A DNA stretch of 64,000 nt, taken from Porphyra umbilicalis (taxonomy: Eukaryota; Rhodophyta; Bangiophyceae; Bangiales; Bangiaceae). The stretch is taken from the NCBI GenBank assembly GCA_002049455.2, contig KV918768.1, positions 310,001 through 374,000 of the forward strand, given 5' to 3'. Shown one piece after another: positions 30,168 through 40,807 of this stretch. Under the pieces are notes generated by a model, which was not told where the DNA came from, did no database searches, and saw only the letters and a program-made list of their open reading frames with translations. Made by a program: the position numbers and the translations under genes. Each line of letters opens with the position of its first letter. Position 1 is the first letter of the stretch.

Positions 30168-31298
30168 TGTCTTTTTGACACGCTCACAACACGCAGAAGC
30201 GCAGTTCGGATCCCAGTAACAGGCACTTCAACGTATAGCATATCAACCGTATTCGCAGGGAGGCGCTCACGGGGCGTGCCTGTGGACGCTGCGACGTAAG
30301 ACAAAGGCGTCAACAAATTCGAGAGCGCAGTCTGAGATGCCGCCTGTGGGCCAGGAATGGTGCCGGAAGCCGAGATGCCAGCTTGAGTGACTGGCACTCA
30401 ACCCGACCGATGACAGAGGGGGGAGTCCCAAGCAGAATCGATACGGATCAGACCGGTGGAAGGACGATAGGACGCTCGCTACTGTGCCAAGTACGAACAG
30501 AAGCCGAGCAAACAGGTCTCCACGCACTTCGGCTGTACTGTGGCATGACAAGAGCCCAACACCGCTTAGCCGCGTGGGCTACATGCTCGCAAGAATCTAA
30601 TTCGTCTCTATGCATAGAATCCTGAAGCTGGCCCCCTCCTTGAGCCGAACGAACCATCCGTGCAGCGTCCTACATCTTCGAGCGACGGACGATCGCAGAA
30701 CTGGAACGTGCGCCGATCTCTAAAACAAGCGACAGAAAAATCTCTCAGACAATCCCAAAGATAGTCTGCTGCTCTGCTCTTCGATTGTTCCCACGGACTA
30801 TCCACCGTGCAGTCCGCCTCTGATCCCAGGTCAGTTCGTAGGATTATCCCGGTGAACAAGACAGAAGTCGCCCGAGAAGAGTTCTCTGCATTTTCCAAGA
30901 GAAAGAACCTATACCAATCCTGTGATGATTGTGGCGTGATATTGGGATCGTCCGTCGAACAATTCTAGGGACTCCTTCGTATCGATCCGTCGATCGCTGT
31001 GGGATAATTCAGCGGATAGTTCCAACCTGTGTGCGGGATTGACCTGGCTGCACGAAAAGGACTGTCCTGTGGAAACCTCTGCAGACAGTCTCATTTAGGG
31101 GCCAGGATTAAATAAGGAAGAGGTCGCAAATCGCTGTGGAGTGCGTTGGTCTGTGGAAGTTTGGCAAACGAGTTTAGTCGTCTCGGTCATATGAGCATGA
31201 AGTGGTCTCGTGCCATTTTCTGAAAAATCAGATAAATCACTTCATATGTAGACAATGTGGAAAACGCACATTACAGTATGGTTGCTATCTGGGGTCAG
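30168..31298. other. Gene-less flank upstream of the transposase gene; subterminal-like words
   Basis: I see no gene. The stretch 30780-31110 is rich in short GGAT/ATCC words, several arranged as small inverted repeats (GGACTATCC, GGATTATCC, GGGATAATTC), with ATTAAATAAGGAAG at 31107-31120. The corresponding flanks of the other two copies (42760-44370 and 59920-60120) have similar words, including GGACTATCC near 59960 and CTTATTTAATCCT near 42766. Subterminal repeats of this sort are usual in CACTA elements, so this may be where the transposase or the C protein binds. Confidence 0.4.
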
Positions 31299-31325
31299 TG
31301 GTTGTTAACTGGGGTCAGACGGATA
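31299..31325 (-). repeat. Right member of the 27-bp long-range inverted repeat
   Basis: Reverse complement of 13410-13436 with one mismatch. A second inverted motif pair sits directly inside it (31278-31295 with 13587-13604). It lies 1.1 kb beyond the transposase start of element A, where the element's terminus would be expected. Confidence 0.6.
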
Positions 31326-31522
31326 TCGGAGTGGCCCGATCGTTCCCTCCGGAGGTGTACACACCACAGCGGCCGATGGACTCTGCTTCTCGACGTGATT
31401 TTCGGTGTGCTCACGCGGAACCCGTCATCGAATGTTTCTACAAATTTTGAAGCCATTTGGAGCAAGCACGACAACGATAGGCTTCAAAACACCAGGTGTC
31501 TAATAGAATGGGATAGACTTTA

Positions 31523-31821
31523 GTGTCTATTCTACCGAGTGCATCATTTGTTGCCCTGGGCATCAATCGATGCACTTTTTTGGCACCATTTTTCTCGTGC
31601 TTCCCGGCCTCGCACGCTCCTCTTTACAACAGAAACGGACTCAGAGATGTCTTGTTACTCTTGGGGGAACTCGGAGCCATTGTGCTACGGATACCAACGG
31701 GGGGTGCTCCAGACGCCAGAAAAAGGGGGGTCGAACCGTCGTTCTCTGGCCCTGTGAGAGGGTGCATCATTTGATGCACCACCGGGCATCATTTGATGCC
31801 ACTATTCGGTAGAATAGACAC
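31523..31821. mobile_element. MITE, Tc1/mariner type, 299 bp
   Basis: Terminal inverted repeats begin GTGTCTATTCTACCGA at 31523-31538 and end with the exact reverse complement at 31806-31821. TA dinucleotides flank both sides (31521-31522 and 31822-31823), as expected for a TA target duplication. The similarity of the arms continues inward for roughly 55-60 bp through repeated GCATCA words. The interior has no gene; the short ORF starting in the left arm is a chance frame. Size, TIR and TA flanks fit a mariner-derived MITE. Near-perfect ends imply fairly recent insertion. Confidence 0.85.
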
Positions 31822-31824
31822 TAG

Positions 31825-32557
31825 CGCATTGCGATAGAGGACAAACGACTGCACAATCCCACTCAACGCGAAGACACGGCAAACGGAGACAGAAAAAATG
31901 AGAGCACACCAATCAAGATAGTCACCCCGCCCCATCCCCCACGGCGTCAGCCCCGACATCCAGGCAAGCTCTTCTTGAACGTGGCTTCCAGTGCCCCGCG
32001 GAGCAGCCCCCGCGCGTGCGCCGCCGCCACGGGCAAACCGAAAACCACACGACGGCAGCCTGCATACCGACTCGAGGTTCCCACGGTCCGCCGCATCTTC
32101 ATGTCGCAAGTGCGCGACGAAGGTGCACCAACTGTCCGCCCCGCTTCAAGCCCGCGCGACGCTCCGCTGGCTGCCTCACCCTCCCACACCCACCCAGGGA
32201 CAATCACCACCCTCCAGTCGCCGCCGCCCTCTGCTGGTAAACGCGGGCTGCCTGCCGGCCGCCCCGTCCCCAGCAGACGCAGTCACGGTCTACGGCGACC
32301 GCGCTAGAGCCACGTCGCCGGCGCGGTGGCGAGGGTGGTGCCATGCGCGCGCGACGTGAGGGGCTCACGCCAACACCGGCGACGCGGGCAACGGCGGCGG
32401 GGCGGAGGGTTATCTCCACAAAGATTGAAAGCAACGGCGGCCGCGGCGGCGGCGGTAGCGGCAGCGGCGGCGCAGGCGATAAGAGGCGCGCGCACCGCGC
32501 ATCGCTGTGGGCGCCGCCCCAGCAAGGGGCACCGAGTCCACCCATTGATGCAGATCA
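31825..32557. other. No gene recognised (3' flank of the kinase-like gene)
   Basis: GC-rich, with overlapping ORFs on both strands and no domain. Short GGC/GCC-repeat DNA lies near 32430-32480. Part of this is probably the 3' untranslated region of the minus-strand gene ending at 32558. Confidence 0.4.
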
Positions 32558-34741
32558 CTAAGCCGTCCGCTGCCGCTTGGCCGCGGCCTGCTCCCGCGTT
32601 GCAACTGACCCTTGCTGGGATGGTGGGTCGATGCCACTGCGTGAAGATCCCGCTGCCACGTAGGTGCCAGCAGGGAATCCGTACTTGGCCCTTGGGTCTG
32701 GGTCGGTGTCCTTGGCCCACCCCTTCTGCCTCACGTACAGCCACTGCATGTCCAGGAAGACGCCGTTCAGCTCGTACATGTCCATTTTGTCGTCCGCTGC
32801 ACGTTGCCAAATCTGCCACAGTTGCGGATCGTCGTCGCAAAAGTACCCGAGAGTGTCGAGCATAAATGAGTCGAGAAGACACACAGCAGACCGCTCATCC
32901 ACCGGCTGCGAGGGCCCCTTGTACGAGCGCCACTTGGGCTTGTGCATCCATATCTCTGCCAAGTCCGCCGGCACCCCGTCTTGAGCGAAGAAGGCCGTGT
33001 CCCAGTCGATGAACTTCACCTCGACGGCATCTGTTGAGGGAGACCGCCACATGATGTTGCTGATGTACAGATCGCCGTGGATCACGCCCGCCTCGTGAAC
33101 GGCGAGCATCGCCTCTCTCACGGCCACGACGTACTTCTTGGCAGTCGACAGGTCGCCCGGCAGCCCGATCTTGTACTCCTGTGCTTCCAAGTTGGGGAAC
33201 AATAGCGCCGACAAACCCGCCCCAGAAGCCCCCGGGACAAGAATCCCTTGCGCGTAGCAGACAGGAAAGCAAACAAACCGCGTCGCCGGTCCACCGTAAA
33301 GAGCCTGAAACACCAGGGTAAGGTGGTGCAGCAGCTCATCCGAGCTTACCTTGCGAGCAGTCGTCGCGCAGCCAAACTTGGGCCACAGAGTCGACAGCGC
33401 AAACGACGGACGATGCCAAGCAGTGCGCCTTGGCACGCAGACACCGACCTCTGAGCTTCCAGCGGAGGTAGACGCGCCCCGGCTTGCCGCGTTGACCACC
33501 AGCTGCCGGGACAACTTGACCTGCTGCATGGCCTTCAGTCGGTGCAGATGCGCGGCAGCGGCACCTTCTTTTGACATGAGGTTGAGAAGCCCACTGGTCA
33601 AGACGGCAACGGGAAACGATGGAGCCGCCATAAATGCAGCCCCGTGCAGCTCCAGATGGCCGATACAGATGATCATAGGTACAAGAACGTTCATGTGGTC
33701 CACGCCACCTTGGCAAAGTCCGACAGCTGCAGCACAGGCATACCGGCTTACCTGCTGGATCGCCTCCACCGGGGAGAATACGGGTCGCTTGAGCTCTTGG
33801 ACAGCAAGGATGTATTGAACCTGGGCGTACATAAAACCGTAGGCAACATCCGGCGCGTTGTCGAGCCCACAGTACACGAGTGGCTGTTGTAGCTCCCGCA
33901 GCTGCTTGCGCTTCAGAGCCCGCACGCCACGTGGAACGTAAAACGCGTCGAGGCCACCCACCACCGAAGACACGGTCCGCGCCGCCATGTTGTCAGGACC
34001 ATCAGACTGCTCGCGCAGCGACCTGCCAACCGGTGCAGTAACTGCCAGCATACCAACTGCCAGGCGAGGGCCTTCCTTGCTTGCAGCCAGGATTGCCACG
34101 TCCTCAGGTGTCGGCTGGAGAACCGGGAAGATACGAGGCGGGCACGTGGGGTCGTGCGACGGCAGGATGAACGTGCAGGGGCCACTCAACGGCTTCGACT
34201 TGGACGACTGCGAGTCGGAAGCCGACGCTGATGGACGCGTGAAGCGGTACGTCACGGACGTGTCACCTGCCGGGCCAGGAGCCGAGACGCCTTTCCGCAC
34301 CTCTGGCTCGGGAGACGGGCTTGGGAGACCAGGGGACGGACGACGCGGGCCAACCTTGTTCCGCAGCTGTGCGGCGACCCTGCCATGATTCGCCAACGCG
34401 TCGGCATAAGCAGCTCGTGCTGCGTCGTACCGACCTGTTGCATCGCTTACCGCCGCGGCCACGGTTGCCAGGTCCGAAACCCGGAGGGCAGTGTCAGACA
34501 GGCGATCCGTCAGCTTGCGGACGGCCGTAGCAGCCCCCTCCATGACCACCTTACATTGCTCCACCATCACGAGAGCGCCACCAAGCTGGACGTTCAACTC
34601 CCCAGCGCTCCCCGTCATTTCTTGAGACGCCCCAGGGGCAGCAGGTAAGTCAGCGGGCACAGACCGAGGCAAGGCACTGTCCGACACCGAGCGGACCGCA
34701 GCAGCCGCAGCCGCAGCCGCCGCAGCAGCCCGGGTCGTCAT
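32558..34741 (-). CDS. Protein kinase-like domain protein
   Basis: About 727 residues from MTTRAAAA; an ATG 33 nt upstream is the alternative start. A poly-Ala stretch is followed by a long amphipathic, probably coiled-coil segment (residues about 45-140), then a Pro/Ser-rich linker (about 150-200). The C-terminal half carries kinase-like motifs: VHEAGVIHGDLYISNIMW is the catalytic-loop analogue (HGD in place of HRD, Asn retained) and VKFIDWDTAFF is the metal-binding analogue (DWD in place of DFG). A clear Gly-rich loop and catalytic Lys were not located by eye. Divergent HGD/IDWD kinases of this type occur in fungi and protists, often in repeat-rich regions. The product ends in a basic KRQRTA tail. 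One uninterrupted exon; substrate unknown. Confidence 0.65.
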   Translation of the reverse strand: MTTRAAAAAAAAAAAVRSVSDSALPRSVPADLPAAPGASQEMTGSAGELNVQLGGALVMVEQCKVVMEGAATAVRKLTDRLSDTALRVSDLATVAAAVSDATGRYDAARAAYADALANHGRVAAQLRNKVGPRRPSPGLPSPSPEPEVRKGVSAPGPAGDTSVTYRFTRPSASASDSQSSKSKPLSGPCTFILPSHDPTCPPRIFPVLQPTPEDVAILAASKEGPRLAVGMLAVTAPVGRSLREQSDGPDNMAARTVSSVVGGLDAFYVPRGVRALKRKQLRELQQPLVYCGLDNAPDVAYGFMYAQVQYILAVQELKRPVFSPVEAIQQVSRYACAAAVGLCQGGVDHMNVLVPMIICIGHLELHGAAFMAAPSFPVAVLTSGLLNLMSKEGAAAAHLHRLKAMQQVKLSRQLVVNAASRGASTSAGSSEVGVCVPRRTAWHRPSFALSTLWPKFGCATTARKVSSDELLHHLTLVFQALYGGPATRFVCFPVCYAQGILVPGASGAGLSALLFPNLEAQEYKIGLPGDLSTAKKYVVAVREAMLAVHEAGVIHGDLYISNIMWRSPSTDAVEVKFIDWDTAFFAQDGVPADLAEIWMHKPKWRSYKGPSQPVDERSAVCLLDSFMLDTLGYFCDDDPQLWQIWQRAADDKMDMYELNGVFLDMQWLYVRQKGWAKDTDPDPRAKYGFPAGTYVAAGSSRSGIDPPSQQGSVATREQAAAKRQRTA

Positions 34742-34798
34742 GCTTAGGTTGGGTGAGCCCGGGTAAACGATCACGACGCGGCAGCGATGGCGTCGACG

Positions 34799-34880
34799 GC
34801 AGCGGCGTCGGGGCGTCGGCAGCGGCGTCGGGGCGTCGGCAGCGGCATCGGGGCGTCGGCAGCGGCATCGGGGCGTCGGC
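34799..34880. repeat. 20-bp minisatellite, four units
   Basis: Four consecutive copies of a GC-rich 20-mer beginning GCAGCGGCGTCGGGGCGTCG, with C/T and A/G variants. It lies just upstream of the kinase-like gene's start. Confidence 0.85.
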
Positions 34881-34959
34881 AGCGCCGCGGGCGGGGTGGG
34901 GGGGAGCAGCGGCGCAGACGCACACGGGGCAGGCGCGTGAAGAGACGGGTACGGTGGTC

Positions 34960-34982
34960 GGGGGGGGGGGGGGGGGGGGGGG
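34960..34982 (+). repeat. Poly-G run, 23 nt
   Basis: An uninterrupted run of 23 G, a potential G-quadruplex and a likely site of sequencing length error. Confidence 0.9.
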
Positions 34983-37255
34983 ACCGCCGACGCCGCCCGG
35001 CGGCGGCCCGCGGCGGGGGTGGGGCGCGGCCGAGGGGGGATGGCGGCGGGCGCGCCCGCCCGCCGTACGGCGGCCGTGGCGCCACGGCCGGGGCGGGCCC
35101 CGCGTCGAGCCGCCGCCCCCGCGGAGCGCCGCCGCCGGCGCCTGCGGCGGGGCCGTTGGCGGGCGGCGAGCCCGACGCTGCCGCCCGCGCGCGAGCGTCG
35201 TACGACGCTCGTGGAGGGGTGTGCGCGCCCTCGACGGCGCGCCCTCGTGCGGCCGCCGCCCGACGTGAGCCGACGGGAGTCCCTCGTGTAGTTGACGAGC
35301 GAGGTCGGTAGTGTATGTATGTCATAACTGAAAGCGCGTTCGCGAAAACACCCTGGACTTGCGAAACGACAAAACCGTACTCACACGACGAAAGACGAGA
35401 GCGACACGAGCATCTTCTGAGGGTCTCCTCGGACAAGAGGGCAACGCGGCTCAGACACAATGCTACCTACACCTACGCCACTGTCTCGTCACACCAAAAG
35501 AGACTCCTTGTCTTGTTTCCACCGCTTTCTCACCCACACCACAGAGCGGCCACCGTGGGAGCCCCGTACAATCGCCCTTGCGCCATCTCCGCCGCACAGA
35601 CCACGCGCGAGGACGGCGCGGACCAGCGGGGCGACCGCGGGGGGCGTAGACCCCCCCCCACCACGTCTCCACGAGTTCCCACGTGCGTGGCGCCCGATGC
35701 AAGCCTCGCATCCCCCGCGTCGGCGTGGCGCCCGGCGCCGGCGCCCACCGCGCCGTCGCGCCCCCACCGGTCCGCCGTCGGCGGCGCGGCCGCACGTGCG
35801 CGGCGGCGGCGGCGCGCCGCTGCCGCACCGCCCACGCGCCCACGCGCGGCGCCTCGGGGCCGGGGGCGGCGCGGGGTGTACCCGACCGGGGTGCCCCTGC
35901 CTGATCGGCCGGCGGGGCGGGCGCCGCGTGCCCGCCGCCGCTGCCACGCGGGGCGGGGGGGGTGCCGACGCTGCGGCGGCGGCCATCGCCGGGGCGGCCG
36001 CCACAGGCCGCCGCCGCCACGCGCGCACACGAGCAGCGTTGACAGGGGACCCCCGCCGGCGGGGGCGGCGACCACCGGAGGCTGGGGCAGGGGCAGGCGT
36101 GCCTCAACCCCAGCCGGGCGCCACGCCGTCGGGGGGGGGGGGGGGGGCAAAGCCAGCGGCGCCGCCGGCGGCGGCGGCCCGACGGCGCCCCTCCGCGGGC
36201 GGCGGTGGCGGCGCCCGCCGGCCGGCCACCGCCGCGGCGGTAGCTCGCGACCGCCGACGCCGCGGCGGCGGGGCAGTGACGCGGCCGTTGCGGCGGCCAC
36301 TGCCCTCTGTGACACGCCTGCGGACGCCGCGGCGACGGCGGTGGTGGCGGCGGCGGCGGGGCGCGGCGGCTCGGGCGCCGCCCGCCCGTCGGGTGGGCGC
36401 GCTGCCCCCGCGCCCGACCACCCCGGCGGCCGCCACGCGACGGGTGGCCGAGGCGGCAGAGCGGCGGCCGCCGCCGCGGGGGCGGCCGCGCCGCCCCCGC
36501 GGCGGCCGCGCCACCCCCACGGCAGCGGCGGCCGCGCATCCGACGGTGGCAGCTGCACGTGGTGGCAGACAGACGGCGCCCGTGCGCCGCCACCACGGGG
36601 ACCACCACCGCTGCGGCCGCCGCCGCCGCCGCGGCCGCCACCGCCGCGGTCGCGGCCGCCACCGCCGCCCGCCGCCGCGTGCGGGTGCGCGTCGCGCACG
36701 CGGTCGTCCACGGCCCACCGCCGCGTCGGCGGCAGGCGCGACGGCAACGCCGCTAGCGGCGTCGGCCGCCGCCCTCACCCGCCGCGCTCGGGTGTGCCGC
36801 GCGTGGCACGCGGCGCGCGGTTGGGCGGAAGAGGACAAGAACGGGCAGGTGGCCTGGCACGGTGCGCAGGGCCGGTCGGCGCACGGACAGGGGAGCCACC
36901 GACTGACAGAGTGCAAGGACGCCGCCCTGCCCCAGTCAAAAATTCAAAAACATGCCCCTCAGAGCGCACAAACGCATCTTTTTCTAAGTACGGATAACTG
37001 CTTCGACCGAGTGCAGCAGGAATCGTCGTTTCCAGCCTGTACAACGCACTCGACCGCGTTTTTCACCCCATTGAGAGCGATTCGTAGCTGGAAACCATAC
37101 AAACGTCCCTCACAGACGACGTGGACACTTGCTCGAAAAAAAGAACACATGGGAGACATTGCCCAAGGCTTGCAGACACGTTCATATCAAGAACGTACAG
37201 CACAACGTCCTGTGTCCTTCTCACGGTCCCGTTTTACGTGCACACCGTCCCAATA
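34983..37255. other. GC-extreme low-complexity DNA; coding status unclear
   Basis: All six frames are open for long stretches (up to about 620 codons on + and 400 on -). The translations are Arg/Pro/Ala/Gly runs with no recognisable domain and no frame clearly better than another. Trinucleotide CCG/GCC repeats cluster near 36600-36680 and a poly-G run lies near 36129-36147. From about 36950 to 37255 composition becomes ordinary, with no gene seen. A real Ala-rich gene could be hidden, but I cannot choose a strand or frame. Confidence 0.4.
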
Positions 37256-37365
37256 TCAAGTACTCCCGCAACGTGCACTGGCCTCTGAAGAAATTAAAAG
37301 AGGCTCTGGGGTGTGGGTTGTTTGCCAATCTTGAGTAGTACCTTGAACGTAAGTCCAGGGAATTT
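37256..37365 (+). repeat. Direct repeat flanking the ABCG locus, left copy
   Basis: A 26-bp stretch at 37256-37281 (core TACTCCCGCAACGTGCACTG) is identical to 40717-40742. A second conserved stretch (TAGTACC, later AAGTCCAGGGAA) at about 37336-37362 matches 40778-40804. The spacing between the two blocks differs by about 20 bp. Confidence 0.65.
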
Positions 37366-37382
37366 GTTTAAGTTCCGGAGCA

Positions 37383-39880
37383 TTATTTAGGCTTGAAACA
37401 AGCCGCGTCGCGCTTCACTTGGCACGTGGCCCACGGCACGTCCCCCCCCCCCCACACCGCGCGCATCGCCCGGTAGGCGTAGCGCGGGAGGCTCCCCCAC
37501 CGCGCCCACGCCAGCCAGTCGGGCAACGCCTCGACCGGCAGCGGGTAGCCGCCCGCCGCGAGCGCGGCCGCCCCCCCCACCCCCACCACCACCGCCGCCG
37601 CCGCCCCGCTACCCCCGGTCGGCGCGCCCGCCGCCGCCGCCACTGCCGACGCGGCCGCGTCGGCCGCCACCGCCGCCGCGGCCGCCCACGCCGCCACGCC
37701 CGCCACGCCCGCCACGGGCGACGGCGGCCAGCACCCCCCCCCCGCGCCGAGCGCCAGCGCCGGCACCGCCGCGGCGGCCGCCGCCGCCGCCACCCCCCCC
37801 ACCGCACCACCGCGGCGGCGGCTACGTGCGCGCCCGGGTGGCAGGGGCGCCCGCGGGTCGGCGGGGCGGTCAGAAAGGCGGTGGACGCCACCCCCGCCGC
37901 CCCCGCCGCGGACCGCACGCCCGCGGCGGTGCCGTCGAGGCCCGCCACGGCGCCGACGCCCGCCGCGCCGAGCGCGAGCGCCGACAGGAGCGCGTCAGTG
38001 AGCGCCGCGTCGGCGGCGGCGCCGGCGGGGGGGCGAAAGAGGAGGCCGACGGCGGCGCCTGTGGCGGCGGCGGAGGCGAGCGCCGTGGCCGCCGCCGCGG
38101 GCTCGTCGACGGTGCGCCGCCGCAGGTGCACGCCGAGATGGACCGCGAAGTGCGTTGCCCACGCGGCGGGCGGCGGGGGAGGTGGCGGCGGCGCCCCGGC
38201 GGGCAGCGACCCGGCGGGCGTGCCCCCGTCCCCGGTCGAGGCGGCCACGGTCCCAGCCGACGGGGGCATGGACGGTGGCTGCCACAAGCCGGTCGACGAC
38301 GGGGGTTCGCCGTCGCCCAGGCTGCCAGCGTCGCCCGACCCCCCCCCACTCCTCGTCCGCGGCGGGCGGCACCGCGTCGCCCAGCAGCGGGAGTCCCGCC
38401 ACCTCCACCACCTCGGCAAGGTGCCGCACCCGCGCCACCGCGCGGCGTGGGTCCCCCGCCTCGAGCACCCCACCCCGGCCGCCCCAGCCGGCGGCGGCCG
38501 CGCCGGCGCCCCCCCCGTCGGCGCCGGCGCCGGCGCCATCGCCGTCGGTGCCGGCGCCGGCGCCGTCGCCAGCGTCGCCGCCCCAGGTGCCCCGCAGCGT
38601 GAGGGCGGCGCCGAAAAAGTCGGGCGGAGCCCACCTGGGCGCGCACGCCACGCCCGCCGCCCCGAGGGCGGCGAGCGCCTCCCCCGCGGGGCCCGTATAG
38701 ACGGAGCGGCCGCCCGACAGGAGCAGCAGGTCGTCGGAGAGGGCGTAGGCGCCTTTGGGGGGGGAGCCGCTCGCGACGAGCACGAGGGCGGGGGGGTGGG
38801 GGGGGGGGGTGCGCGCTGGGGGGGGGGGGGGGGTTCCCCCGCGCGCGAGCACCCGCAGCGTCGCCGTGACGGCTTGGGCGGCAAAGGGGAACAAGCCCGC
38901 CGTTGGCTCCTGCAAGGAACGCGCCGCAAGACCAGGTGGAGCGGGCATGCCATGGCCGCAGCACACCGCGGCAGCAGCGGAGAAGCGGGGTGCAGCCCAT
39001 CGAAAGCAGAGGCGTTAGCATGTGTTGCGCCCCGCACCAGCGGCGCATCTACGACCGCCCGCGTGTGCCACTCGCGTGCCGCCACGCCGCGCCGCCCTGC
39101 AGTCCCACCCACCCCCAGGACAACCCCCCCCCCCCGTGCACCCCATCCCGCCCCACCCCCCAAACGTACATCGAGCAGCAACACGGACGGCTGCCACACC
39201 AGCGCGCGCGCAATGGCCAAACGGGCGGCCACCTCCGCGGCGGTCATCCCCCCCCCCCCCCCCCCCTGCCCGAGCCCCGCCGCCCCCACCGCCCAATCGA
39301 CGACCCGCGGGTCGCGGGGGATCCCCCACACGGCCGCCCACGCGCGAACCTCGGCGGCGGCCGTGGCGGCGGCGGCGGCGGCGGCGGCCGCCCCCCCCCC
39401 CCACCCCCCCCCCCACCCCCCCCCCAAAGCGCAGCCCGACGAGCGCCGCCCCCCGGGGCACGAGGGCGAGGCGCACCCCCCCCCCACGCCCGTCCACTCG
39501 GCGGTGCCCGAGACGACCCCCCCCCGCCCCTCCCCGAAGCCCGCCAGCACGCGCAGCAGCGCGCTCGCGCCGCCGCGGCCGTCAACCTCCACCACCGCCG
39601 CGAGGCGCCCGCAGACGGCGCGCCCCGTGACGCGGTAGAGGAGGCTCGTGCGGGCAGCCGCGGGGTCCTCCCCGGGGGAGGGGGGGGGGGGGTGGCCGCC
39701 CCGGCCGGGGACGCCGGCACCCGCGACGTGGGGATGCCCACGCACACGGAGGTGAAGGTGAGGGTCAGGGGGGGGGGGGGTGCGCCGCCCGGGGGGGGGG
39801 ACCCGCCCATAGTGGGGGTTGAACGTGATGTCGACGCCGGCGGCGGTGAGGACGGGGGGGGGAGCGTCGCCGCGTCATCC
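37383..39880 (-). CDS. ABCG-type ABC transporter half-molecule
   Basis: Order NBD then membrane domain, as in ABCG proteins. The LTLTFTSVCVGIP strand near 39780 and SLLYRVTGRAV lead to LAAVVEVDGRGGASALLRVL, the Walker A position, with Ala where the Lys should be. The signature position reads MTAAE instead of LSGGE. Walker B is split by an intron: an exon ends VLLLD at 39170, the donor is GTACGT, the acceptor TTCCTTGCAG, and the next exon starts EPTAGLFPFAAQAV at 38909. The intron is 260 nt (39169-38910). Then come DDLLLLSGGRSVYTGPAGEA and APPDFFGAAL, typical of the family. The membrane part is Ala-rich; the C-terminus (GGYPLPVEALPDWLAWARW, YAYRA) matches the ABCG end and stops at 37383. Frame changes elsewhere (near 37850, and at the N-terminal side) coincide with poly-C tracts and may be more introns or sequence errors. 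The transported substrate is unknown. Confidence 0.75.
38910..39169 (-). other. Spliceosomal intron in the ABCG gene
   Basis: GTACGT donor at 39169 and TTCCTTGCAG acceptor ending at 38910, 260 nt. Removing it joins VLLLD to EPTAGL and restores the canonical Walker B/D-loop motif, which is strong functional support for the junction. Confidence 0.88.
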
Positions 39881-40716
39881 TAGAAGTCGCAATGCGCACG
39901 AGAAGGAGAAAAAACAAAACAAAAACAGAGAAAGAAGGGATAGAAGAGGTGTCCACGAGCGCAGCGGTGGCGACGCGCGCGGGGGGGACGGCGGCACAGA
40001 GCGCGGGTGGGCAGCGCGGGCAGACGTGCGGTCCACGTCAACCACAACCACAGCGCCCCCACACCGCCGCCGGTGCCTGGTCCCCGCCGCCCGCCGTCGC
40101 CGTCTCGCTCAGAGGGTGGCGGCGTCACCGGCGCGGCGCCCAACACCTCAACAGCCCCGCCGCCTCCCGTCCCACACCGCCCCCACCCCCCACCACCGAG
40201 CACCCTCCCACCCCGACCGGCTCCCCATGATCAACGTACCCACAAAAAACACGCAGCTCTTCCTCCAGCCCCTACACCCTGCAACGCCCATGCTCCATCG
40301 GGGGCCGCCACCTCCCCGATCCAGTCGACCACGGGCAACGGGAACGGCCGCAACCGCTCGAGCAGCCACGCGATCCGCGACCACACAACCCCCCATTCGA
40401 ATGTTCGAAAGGAAAACGCTCTCTCAGGCCTCTGAAGCCACCTTTTCGGCAAGTCCCAAAAACTTACGCGAGCGTGACCACATCCGCCCCCGTCAACCCG
40501 CCCTCACGACCCCGCAAACACCGCACCTGCCCTCACGTACCTTTTTAACCACGATCTGCTCCCGCGGACCGTACGGACGATGAAGACGTCGCCACCTCGA
40601 GCAAACTCGTACGATGGTCGGGCGGACCTATGCGCTTCTTTCCATAGTCAAGAGACAAACTGGGGACGTCGCCGGACAACGTAGGACGCAAAAAGGCCCG
40701 CCCGGGACGGTTTTGG

Positions 40717-40807
40717 TCAAGTACTCCCGCAACGTGCACTGGAAAAGGCAACTTATTCTTCAACGTGCGGGTGTGTATAGTACCCTGTACTGAAGTCCAG
40801 GGAACTT
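40717..40807 (+). repeat. Direct repeat flanking the ABCG locus, right copy
   Basis: Matches 37256-37365 in two blocks (26 bp identical, then about 27 bp with a few changes). The two copies bracket 3.4 kb containing the ABCG gene. Confidence 0.65.

Noticed and set aside
31523-31774. 83-codon ORF starting in the MITE
   Set aside because: Starts inside the terminal repeat and has no coding character.
35315-37334. ORFs of 560 and 624 codons on + and about 400 codons on -
   Set aside because: Arg/Pro/Ala/Gly translations from GC-extreme DNA, equally open on both strands, no motif or preferred frame.
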